A stretch of DNA of 64,000 bases from Chrysoperla carnea (lineage: Eukaryota; Arthropoda; Insecta; Neuroptera; Chrysopidae). Of the stretch, positions 37,501 through 45,727 are shown piece by piece. Where the stretch lies: NCBI RefSeq assembly GCF_905475395.1, contig NC_058337.1, forward strand, positions 62,888,368 through 62,952,367. The letters run 5' to 3'. Within the stretch, counting starts at the first letter, position 1, and every line of letters begins with the position of its first letter. Below the pieces are notes generated by a model. It did no database searches. It was not told the origin of the DNA and saw nothing but the letters and a program-made list of their open reading frames with translations. The position numbers and the translations under genes are program-made.

Positions 37501-38597
37501 GGGCAAAAATAATTTCATACCGCGTCTAAATAGACCGTATACGGTATACCGTGGACGGTCTAGACCGTAGACGGTATTGTGCGGATAGCCACACCGATAA
37601 TATGGTTATTTTTCAATAAAACCAATCTTAAAATCTCATTATATACAATGATATCATTTTCCAATTCTTTAAAATATTTATTAACATTTAAATTTAATTT
37701 TGAAATACTAAATTATTTCCATCAATGTTGTTTAAATTATATGATTCGATTCGATTTTTATTTGTAGCAGCATGTCAAAAAACTAACCTAGTAAAAATAC
37801 CGAATATTTTAATTCTTTGCCAAACAGACACGACGCGAATTTCAAATCTAAATTTACGGTATAATTTAAAAATCTCATTTAATAATATGAATAAAAAATA
37901 AAAATGAACCATATGGTCAGTAAATTAGAATACAAAGGCAAAAAACCGTAAATTTTCCTAAAAAGTTAACAACCATCTATGAATTTTCAAATGTGATTAA
38001 ATTATTCTGACCGGAAAAATTTCGTTAACCATTTCAGAAACATGATCGCTTTAATTTTCGAGATATAATTAATGTCTTATTTCCAAAAATTAAATTTACT
38101 TCTTTAATTTAAAAACGCGATCTACAGTTTAATTTAAATAGTTAAATAGTACATAAAGGGAGCTCAATTAACTGAATAATGAATAAATATTTAAACAAAG
38201 AAATAATTACAATCGGATTAAAAATCATTAGTCAGCTGACGAATGTAAACACAAATCACTAGTAATTGTAACAGATATATTATATTCAACCATATTAATT
38301 ATGAAAGAAACCTAATTAAAAATCAATAACCATAAATTTATATTCAGATTTAATCAATTTAATATTAAATTTCAAACCAAAAATTGAAAAACTAAAACTA
38401 AATACATACATCCACTTCCGACTGTTCCCAACCCCCGACCAGCATATTTCATCCACCAAGGAGTATCATCTTGTGGCTGATTTTCTTGACCCGGACGGGT
38501 CATTAACGACGCAATTTTCTCTTGAAATGACTACAAATAAATAATATAAGTCAAATAAATGAAATTAATTATGTTTTAAACATTAAATACATACCAT
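28355..38597 (-). CDS. fwe: Calcium channel flower (fwe), five coding exons
   Basis: Four-pass membrane protein of synaptic vesicles and plasma membrane, known in Drosophila for vesicle endocytosis and as a fitness mark in cell competition. Coding exons on the minus strand are 38597-38595 (ATG only), 38530-38410, 31764-31557, 31489-31382, then either 31193-31064 or 28535-28355. All junctions have GT/AG and keep frame. The products are 189 or 206 residues, against about 194 in Drosophila. The N-terminus is [11 protein letters not shown], then [15 protein letters not shown]. Hydrophobic segments lie near residues 42-60, 62-80, 107-127 and 128-145. E79 in VIVCEAPCC matches the acidic residue reported to matter for calcium passage. 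The signature [14 protein letters not shown] is intact. The 6.6-kb second intron holds a LINE fragment and a palindrome complex. Identity is confident; exon ends are inferred. Confidence 0.93.
28536..31063. other. Space between alternative flower terminal exons
   Basis: Intron for the distal isoform and 3' UTR/flank for the proximal one. A 67-codon plus-strand frame at 29169-29372 ([14 protein letters not shown] to [12 protein letters not shown]) has better codon-like composition than its surroundings and a lysine/arginine-rich product. It could be a decayed retrocopy of an unidentified gene, but I recognise no family. A second frame at 29958-30188 is weaker. Neither is called. Confidence 0.4.
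31064..31193 (-). CDS. fwe: flower proximal alternative terminal exon
   Basis: The acceptor (TGTATAG) is followed by one base completing K147, then 42 residues: [16 protein letters not shown], a glycine-rich linker, and the tail [13 protein letters not shown] before TAA. It is much less AT-rich than the surroundings and has clear codon structure. The tail TTLMED resembles STLVEN in the distal exon, which suggests an ancient exon duplication. Retention of this exon gives the 189-residue form. The 3' untranslated part includes a GCGCGCGCGCG run at 31027-31037. Confidence 0.85.
32014..32362 (-). mobile_element. 5'-truncated R1-type LINE with TTAGG tail and target duplication
   Basis: The insertion (about 32024-32352) is flanked by near-identical ACTATGGTAG (32014-32023) and ACCATGGTAG (32353-32362), fitting a 10-bp target duplication with one change. 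Read on the minus strand it codes for the C-terminal end of an R1/jockey-like reverse transcriptase polyprotein. The visible order is [14 protein letters not shown], a Cys/His cluster ([15 protein letters not shown]), then [18 protein letters not shown]. Its 3' end carries about three and a half TTAGG units (32022-32038, as AGGTTAGGTT...) instead of poly(A). The GC content is far above the surroundings. It lies in flower intron 2 in the same orientation as the gene. Confidence 0.8.
32066..32350 (-). pseudogene. C-terminal fragment of LINE polyprotein
   Basis: An open stretch of about 95 codons without its upstream reverse transcriptase. The terminal zinc-cluster region (HDCCRRCH ... CLICHYPAL) followed by RRL and FDDLSDL matches the end of R1-clade LINE proteins. 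The last part ([15 protein letters not shown]) reads to a normal stop, although some spacing in the Cys/His region looks shortened. Any leading methionine is simply host sequence past the truncation point. Confidence 0.75.
32560..32815 (-). repeat. Dispersed repeat family 1 fragment
   Basis: Carries AAGTTTGTAACGCTTAAAAA, the GTCCGCCCGTCTGTCTGTG run and ACACGATAACTTAAAAACGA. It then jumps to AAACATCACTGTTTAACC, so internal parts are lost. Confidence 0.8.
33090..33372 (+). repeat. Dispersed repeat family 1 fragment, opposite orientation
   Basis: Carries TTTACGAAAAAATGTTTCAAA, AACGGTTTACAAGACTCAAT, GAACACCTATTCACAAATTT and TTAGTATACCTTCATATAAG. It is inverted relative to the fragment 280 bp upstream, so the two can pair. 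Confidence 0.8.
36113..36398. repeat. Long inverted repeat (133-bp arms)
   Basis: Left arm 36113-36245, right arm 36266-36398, centre 36255.5. The outer 113 bp match without a visible mismatch (for example GTGCAGTGGAGCACAAGTCA and its complement at the right end, TAGTTCGACCACATAGG inside). The innermost 20 bp have a few mismatches around a 20-bp loop. Confidence 0.92.
36380..36583. repeat. 39-bp tandem array, about five units
   Basis: GTCATAG-type unit starts lie at 36401, 36440, 36479, 36518 and 36557, an exact 39-bp period. Each unit contains ACTTGTG...CACAAGT, so each can form its own hairpin. The unit sequence is the same as the end of the adjacent long inverted repeat arm, so the array looks like expansion of that end. 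Because 39 is a multiple of 3, open frames persist on both strands; these are not genes. Confidence 0.92.
36751..36991. repeat. 70-bp tandem array, about three and a half units
   Basis: Units start at 36751, 36821, 36891 and 36961, an exact 70-bp period. Shared words are GCGGTTAAAAACC, CGCACGGCTTGAAAATCTC and CGCATACCGTGTGTTATAGC. The second unit is the most diverged. Confidence 0.92.
36992..37425. repeat. 74-bp tandem array, five units plus one diverged
   Basis: Units start at 36992, 37066, 37140, 37214 and 37288, an exact 74-bp period, and a decayed sixth follows. Each has CTGTAGAATACGCTTTCCCA, TATACCGTGGACGAGAGTAT and ACCGCACACGGTATGTTACA. ACCGCACACGGT within the unit is nearly self-complementary. 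Units 2-5 look almost identical, suggesting recent expansion. Confidence 0.93.
37553..38409. other. flower intron 2, right part
   Basis: AT-rich intron sequence leading to the GTATGT donor of exon 2 at 38409/38408. Just past the palindrome complex (37557-37576) another TAGACCGTAGACGGTA word remains. Nothing else supported. Confidence 0.5.
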
Positions 38598-39053
38598 TTT
38601 CTAAGTAAAAACTTCACTACAACTTGTGTCAAGTATTGAATATGACAGATCGAAGAATTATAATCTGTATGTATCGTTGGAAGTCGGTGTATGTTAGAAT
38701 ACTACCAACCTCGTTTTTATTAATATTGATGTAATATATTTTTAGATAATTCACAACTTTAATATGAAATATTTTCTATAAAATTCACTTATTTGTTACA
38801 TAAAAACACGTTATGATAATTAAGAACAAGTTTTAAAAAATTTTACTAAATCAATAAATTTTTGTTCGGAAATTTATATTTCTTTATGTTGGAGAAATGT
38901 GTTCAAAACACTTGGTTGTCAGAGAGTTCCCTGCCCTCGCAAGAGTGATTTTTGACTGATAGTGGAGTTTTGTGAAGTTTGTAAATAAATTTTATTCTTC
39001 ATCATAAAAAAAGTATCAAAATTTTGTGACCGTGTTTTCAAAAAAGGAATAAA
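38598..39053. promoter_or_regulatory. Shared head-to-head promoter region of flower and diablo
   Basis: flower starts (ATG) at 38597 on the minus strand. A likely non-coding first exon of diablo ends at 39053 with AAG before a GTATGG donor on the plus strand. The less AT-rich block at about 38885-38990 (CACTTGGTTGTCAGAGAG, CCCTGCCCTCGCAAGAG) is the best candidate for initiation. No TATA box stands out. This is inference from layout and composition; transcription starts are not determined. Confidence 0.45.
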
Positions 39054-39480
39054 GGTATGGTATTATTATAAAATAATTCACACTATATTAATGTTTATAT
39101 TTTTTGGGAACAAAATGTCGTAATGTTATGAATAATTTATTAATGACCTTTGAGTTTAATTTAATTATGTTTTGATTAAAAAGTTTATTTTCACTTGCCT
39201 AAATTCCCCAAAACGCTTGACACTTGATATTTTTCTAATTAGAATGACATTTTCTAAAAATCAACATGGTTAACTGATGTGATGGATCTACTTATGAGAT
39301 CTGTTTTAAATTATGATGGAACTCAATTTTTTCGAAATAACACTAAGGTATCCATTTTTTAACCTTTTACAAAAAATTTTAATTTAAATTGATTTATTTT
39401 TTTTATAGATTGACTCAGTGTGGGGTTGGGCGTCCCCTCCGCTGGGCTTGCAGCCTACAGCAGTAGGTGCCCGAGGCAGA

Positions 39481-42400
39481 ATGGGAGACATGGTTTTAGG
39501 GGAAAGACCCCCATCACCAGCCCGACTGTCTCACACTTCTGAAAAACATCCAAGAGCAACGCTAACTGAGTTAAATGTATTACGAAGGCATCGTGAACTT
39601 TGCGATGTTGTTCTTAATGTTGGCTCACGTAAAATATTTGCACATCGTGTTATTTTGTCAGCATGTAGTCCTTACTTTCGTGCTATGTTCACCGGTGAAT
39701 TGGCGGAATCTCGGCAAACAGAAGTCACAATACGAGATATTGACGAGGTAGCGATGGATTTGTTAATTGATTTTTGTTATACTTCGCACATCGTTGTTGA
39801 GGAAGCGAATGTACAAACGCTTTTACCCGCCGCATGTTTACTCCAACTTCAAGAAATTCAAGAAATATGTTGTGAATTTCTGAAACGGCAATTGGATCCT
39901 TCAAACTGTTTGGGAATTCGAGCATTTGCTGATACACATTCATGTAGAGAACTCTTAAGGATTGCTGACAAATTTACACAACACAATTTCCAAGAAGTTA
40001 TGGAGAGTGAAGAATTTTTATTACTCCCTGTTGGCCAATTAGTAGATATAATTTCATCCGATGAGTTGAATGTAAGAACGGAGGAACAAGTTTTCAATGC
40101 ATGTATGTCTTGGGTTAAATATAATGTTTCTGATCGTCGACAACATTTATCGCAAGTTTTACAACACGTCCGCTTACCATTACTTAGTCCGAAATTTTTA
40201 GTTGGCACTGTTGGATCTGACCTTTTGGTAAGATCTGACGAGTCATGTCGTGATTTAGTAGATGAAGCAAAAAATTATTTATTATTACCACAAGAACGAC
40301 CATTAATGCAAGGACCAAGGACACGACCACGGAAACCGACACGTCGAGGAGAAGTTTTATTTGCAGTGGGGGGATGGTGTTCAGGGGATGCAATAGCTTC
40401 TGTTGAACGGTTTGATCCCCAAACGGTTGATTGGAAAATGGTTGCACCAATGAGTAAGCGACGATGTGGCGTTGGAGTGGCTGTTTTAAATGACTTACTG
40501 TATGCTGTTGGAGGCCATGATGGACAATCGTACCTGAATAGTATTGAACGTTATGATCCACAAACAAATCAATGGTCTTGTGATGTTGCTCCAACTACTT
40601 CATGTAGGACTAGTGTTGGTGTTGCGGTTCTAGATGGTTTTCTTTATGCTGTTGGAGGGCAGGATGGTGTTCAGTGTCTTAATCATGTCGAAAGATACGA
40701 CCCCAAAGAAAACAAATGGGGAAAAGTAGCTCCAATGACAACTAGACGGTTGGGCGTAGCAGTTGCTGTATTGGGAGGATATTTATATGCAATTGGTGGT
40801 TCAGATGGTCAATGTCCATTGAATACAGTAGAAAGATATGATCCTCGGCAAAATAAATGGTCTCCAGTTAGTCCAATGTCAACCAGAAGAAAACACCTAG
40901 GATGTGCTGTATTTAACAATTTAATTTATGCAGTTGGAGGACGAGATGATTGTATGGAATTATCTAGCGCCGAAAGATATAATCCTCATACAAATTCATG
41001 GAGTCCTATTGTTGCTATGACATCAAGAAGGAGTGGGGTGAGTTTTTTGTTTTGATAATATCAAAATTTCGTATACTTAAATGTCGCTTCGAATGGTTAG
41101 TACACTTGTACGACTATTTCCTGTATTTACTCAAATTTTTTAACTTGTTTTTAAGATTATTTAAAAAATAATTAGATTTAAAAATTAAATTTTAAAAGTA
41201 CCAAAGATGCCGATCTCAAACTAAACTGGTAAAATTTTCAAGTTTATTTTGCAATTTTTAGACATACGTGTTCTTGATCTGGAAGATGAAGGTTTAGTGC
41301 ATTTTCTTAAAAAAAGACGGTAAAGTGCGAAAAATTGTTATTTGTTTCCGCAGCCAAGTTGCAAATAGTTTAAATATGTGCATTAAAAAGAGGAACACAA
41401 TGAGCACCTTTTAAAAACAATTGTGTCAATGGTTAAGTCAAAAATTAAAAAAAAAAAAATGGTACTCAAAATTGTAGAAATTAATCGCAAATACAGTTTA
41501 GTTTTATACAAATATCCCTTGTTTCAAAAAAAAAAATTTTTGTACATTAGTAATGAATAAGATTGTGTTTGTAATTTACACAGTTTATTTTTCATAAGCT
41601 TATCGGAAGCTGTATGTTTTCCAATCGATCGGAGACATACAAAAAACTTTGCCACGATTTTTCATAGTTTCAAACTTAAAATTCGGGCTTACGAGATAAT
41701 AATTCTAAAACAAATAGTTAAGTGTGGATTAGACTTAAAAATTAATCTTAATTCAAAAAATTGATTCCTAAATTTTTTTTAATGTCTGATAATATATAAT
41801 TTTTTATTGGCAATAGGTTGGACTTGCTGTTGTCAATGGCCAATTATATGCTGTTGGTGGTTTCGATGGTACCGCATATTTAAAAACAATTGAAGTTTAC
41901 GATCCTGAACAAAATCAATGGCGATTATGTGGAGCAATGAACTATCGTCGTTTAGGTGGTGGCGTTGGTGTGATGAGAGCTCCTCAAACTGAGAACTATA
42001 TATGGTACATATTTCTTTTATTATTTATTACAAGAAATAGTTCTCAAAATGCAATCTATTAATCTGAATCTGCAGTGCCATTTTCTTTTAATTACGAAAA
42101 CATATACATTCACTTCGGTCACAAAAGGTGCCTTCTGGATGTGATTAATAAGTGTGCTGTTGAACTTTCACTAAAAAGTGCACGAATTTGTTTATCTATT
42201 ATAAGCATCAATAAGTATTGAATAATATTCCCATGAGTGCCTAGAATGGCGCTACGTCGCTAGTGTACATTGAAGTTATTTTAATTAAGTTAAAACAATG
42301 TCGCTCTTTTCAGCAAAACACGAGGTCTCTCAATGTACACCTCCATCATTTTTTTTTTTACTTTGAAGTTGTAAATTTTATTTACTATCACAACTAGCGA

Positions 42401-44264
42401 AATAATTGAATACAAATTATCTACAGCGCACAATAATCCATTTTATTAGAAATCTATGGATCATTAGAAAAATATATCGTTTCTTTGAATGCTTATCAAG
42501 GTGCTAGTTTGATTTTAAAAATATGACACACATTTATGTAGTATTTTAAAAATCTTTTGCAGCTTAAATATTTTTCAACAAAGTACAATTTTGTTTTTAA
42601 ATTAAATTTTCAAAAACAAATTGCAATATTTATTTTTATTTATCGGTTCGTATATTTATTCACTTCAAAATAAAATTGGTTACTTGCTAATTCATACCTA
42701 TTTATTATACTATATTCACTTCGGTGCAAAAGAAAAACTAGCAATGATAGTGGTACAAAAATATCTATAATTTCTACGACACTTGAGTTCGGAGGCCGAG
42801 CTCAAGCGGGAGAAGTTCTCTAGCCTCCATGGTATAAATTTACAGCTATACACATGCTGTACAAAATGACTTTACATTTAAAAATTTTGAACATTGAACA
42901 AACGTTAGGTATAAAATTTATACATCTTAATTTTGTACTTATTAAATAATATAATTTTCGTCAGTCAGTTTTTAAGGGAGGGGGGGGGGGTAATGAACAT
43001 GAGTATACATGGAAGAGAAAAAGCTACTACATTTCCTCCATAATGTTATACTACTTTTCCTTCATAATGTTAATCCCCATACATGGGGATTTGTTGTGAC
43101 AATGTAAAAGAAACTGATATTGTAGAAGACTTATTGTAATTGTCTTATATTCCTAAATAATAAACGTAAAATACCCTTTTTCGTTGAAAACAATGATTTT
43201 TACAATAAAATGCGAACGAGGGATGAAATGCGAAATAAGCCAGATGGAAATGGGTACATCTCCCTCATTTTTCAACAAAAAAATTTTTCAACATATCATT
43301 TAAAAGGAATTTTAATCTACTTTCTTCTGTCTGAATCAATAATCATACCTAATATCTCTGTTTAAAAAAAATTCAAGCAAAAAACCACAAAATATTCGAA
43401 ATATTTAACAGAGTCGTAAGTTATAAATATTTCACAATTTCGGAATCCAGGACCAGTCAATGAACCAAAACAGTTCGATTACATTGTTTAAAGCTTACTT
43501 AAAGAAATTAAAAACAAAACTTTGTGCGATCTTGCCCAGGAAGTGGGAGCTACTCCTTCTCGGAGGTGGAAAAATTGCGCCTTCATGGATAAACTAACAG
43601 TGATGTTTACGAAAGAATGATTCAAATAAAAGCTTTTAATTTGTTTTTAAAGGAATAACTTTTACATTTAAACTTTTGTTCTATCTGAACGGTTTACAAG
43701 ATGGATACTTTATCATTTGATTGATTGAGCAAAAAAATTCCATTTTAAAATTGACATATCTCGGTCAATTTTTAAGCTAGAACTTTTTTATTATCACCCA
43801 ACTACTCGATGTTTTTACAACCTAATAAACCAACTGGAAAATTTCACAGATACATCAATTTTTTATTTATTAACATGATATTTTATTTAATTTTGTTGTG
43901 CTATTAATAATAAGAGTTAGTTAAATATTTAAGAAATCCAATCATTTTAACTTGTAGTCTTTAAATAATTTATACACGATGTAGGTATTTATATTATCTG
44001 GCAAGATTTACAAAAAAAAGAAAATTTTTATGAAATTAATTTATTATTCTCAAATATTTTCTAAATAAAAAGTAACTGTAATTTAAAGTAAAAGGTGTTG
44101 TCAAAATTATGATAAAGCTGGTTTCGTTTCCTTCAGTTATAAAATTTGCATATCTTACGTTCGTTAAATTTAAATTAATTATATGTACTAAGGGAATTAA
44201 CATTTTTTTTTTCATTTTCAGGCCGGCAACAGTTCTAAATACAAGTAAAATGTCCATTAAATAG
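39481..44264 (+). CDS. dbo: Kelch-like protein diablo (KLHL20-type), three coding exons
   Basis: Substrate adaptor of Cullin-3 ubiquitin ligases; human KLHL20 is its relative. Coding exons are 39481-41037, 41817-42004 and probably 44222-44264, in frame with GT/AG ends, for about 595 residues (Drosophila about 620). Domains: BTB (about residues 35-140, [16 protein letters not shown]), BACK (about 150-250, [18 protein letters not shown]), then six Kelch blades with repeated YAVGG and ERYDP/W motifs from about residue 300. ATG at 39481 ([13 protein letters not shown]) is chosen because it aligns with known starts. The open frame continues upstream to an acceptor at 39407/39408, after a likely 5' non-coding exon ending at 39053. 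The last exon gives W plus [13 protein letters not shown]; it is the least certain, since some orthologues end differently. Antisense frames across exon 1 are shadows. Confidence 0.93.
41038..41816 (+). other. dbo: diablo intron (779 bp)
   Basis: The donor GTGAGT follows SRRSG and the acceptor AATAG precedes [15 protein letters not shown]. It interrupts the Kelch domain in phase 0. Reading through the donor adds three or so residues and a stop. No other feature seen. Confidence 0.85.
42005..44221 (+). other. dbo: diablo intron (about 2.2 kb)
   Basis: The donor GTACAT lies after TENYI plus the first two bases of W. The proposed acceptor is TTTTCAG at 44215-44221. The intron includes a plus-oriented fragment of repeat family 1 at about 43590-43695 (GTGATGTTTACGAAAGAATG, ACGGTTTACAAGATGG), and a G-rich run at 42976-42990. 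Confidence 0.7.
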
Positions 44265-45727
44265 TTAAGAACAAAAATATCTCTAAAAAAAGAGTGAAAC
44301 CATCAACCTCAGTTAAGTTTTTGATTTTAAAATGACTTATACATTTATTATTTTATAAATGCTTCCGCCTGTTTAGCTTCAGCAGTTTTATTATTTTCAA
44401 AATGAACGTGAAAATTCAAAATTTTTTAAAACTACATGAATTTTTATCCAAAGTATTGTAATAGCTTAATAATTAGATTTAAAACAAACAAAAAATGATG
44501 CATCGTTTCGAGAGAAAAAAAAAAGAAAACAAACGTGTAAGATTTCTATAAAATAAAATTATGTTTTTGAAAAATTTATGTGCAATTGGTAGGAAAAAAT
44601 TTATTGATTAAATAATATATGTCGTTGTTTGAACGACGAATCTTGTTGATGATCGTCTTTATCGTATATTTATAAATGAATTGGTCTCATGGTATCAAAT
44701 ATTTTCGTTGTTATTAAAAAAGAATGTATCATGACCGTTTCATCTACACACCATGTTTTAAAAAATTTACAGATATTATTTTTTTTCAATTGAAATAATT
44801 ATGTATATAACATTTAATAAGTTTAATTAATTCTTAAAAAAACGTGTATTATATTATTATATATTTAAAAAATACAAGTAATTATTAAAATATTTTCTTT
44901 TTCTAGATAAGTTTTGTTCTTTTTATTCATTTAAATGCCCTTTTTCGATCGTGTTTGTAAAGGCACATTTATTTCTATTAAAAATATATATTCACTATAT
45001 CTAAATTTTCTATAGCCAGATCTATAGATCCGTTAGAGAACTCTACATTGCTATTTAGGAAACTTCGGTCAAATGTTCCGATAGCTCATTTTTCTGATTA
45101 ATAATATTTTGGTAACTCTAATTTGACGTAAACTTCAATGTACTTTATGATTAGTCTATCAGCTAAGACCTCTTATAGGTAAAGATAATATGGGAACTAT
45201 TCGCTACTCCGTACTAAAGATGTAAATCCACGGATGTCGGATAAGTAAAGGTGTAAATCCACGAATTTTTGGAAAAGGGCTTGGTCCGATAATAAACAAA
45301 TATATGAATTAACAACAGGTTTGATTAAAAATGGGGTCACTATTTTAGAAGTTTAAATTACTCTAAAGTAAAAATGGCCAATATAAGCCGCAATAAACTA
45401 CCTTACACGTATTCCAAGGATTTTATAATTTACACTGTTTCATAATTTCATATCATTCATTTGGCATCATCATATACTAGTTTCATTTGAAAAATTGGAT
45501 TAAGCATTCCGTGTTTAAATTCCGTTACAAAATATAGATGTTTTTAAAGACTCTTAGTCGAATAATGTTCCTTGATAATACCCAGTTTTATAAAAACAAA
45601 TTTTATTTGTACCTATGAGGTTCGCGTTAAGGTAATTAAAATAATAAACAACAAATTTTAAAAATTTATGAAGTGCTTAACTAATAAAAATACAAATTTT
45701 TATTCATTTGAAATAGTACATAACAAA
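44265..45727. other. Convergent 3' region between diablo and RabGGTase alpha
   Basis: 3' UTRs of the two converging genes. On the minus strand an AATAAA (45703-45698) lies 25-30 nt past the RabGGTA stop and is a likely poly(A) signal. For diablo, AATAAA at 44552-44557 is possible. A short local repeat (GTAAATCCACG) occurs twice near 45222-45270. No further coding sequence was seen. Confidence 0.5.
45698..45703 (-). promoter_or_regulatory. Likely poly(A) signal of RabGGTase alpha
   Basis: AATAAA on the minus strand about 25 nt beyond the TAA stop, a usual spacing for 3' end formation, which supports the stop at 45728 being the true gene end. Confidence 0.55.

Larger units (their letters stand above)
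36030..37552. repeat. Nested palindrome and tandem-repeat complex
   Basis: The outer arms (about 36030-36112 and 37464-37552) are inverted copies sharing TACCGTATACGGTCTATTTA, GCGGTATGAAATTATTTTTG and TATACCGTGGGGCCCTTATA. Inside them, in order, are a 133-bp-arm hairpin (36113-36398), a 39-bp tandem array, a 70-bp tandem array and a 74-bp tandem array, each listed separately. The word TACCGT and its complement ACGGTA, often as TACCGTGNACGGTA palindromes, recur throughout. It lies wholly inside flower intron 2. It has no believable coding capacity. It could be a large foldback transposon with satellite-like expansion, but no known family was recognised. Confidence 0.85.

Noticed and set aside
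36326-37518. Overlapping open frames on both strands coding for 13-residue and longer repeated peptides
   Set aside because: They exist only because the 39-bp period is a multiple of three and the arrays lack stops in some frames; no start, splice or family support.
39418-39480. Extended N-terminus of diablo from a GTG or an upstream exon
   Set aside because: Although open back to the splice acceptor, the ATG at 39481 aligns with known orthologue starts; the upstream part is best taken as 5' UTR.
39725-40594. Three minus-strand open frames across diablo exon 1
   Set aside because: Antisense shadows of a strongly conserved coding exon; their translations match nothing.
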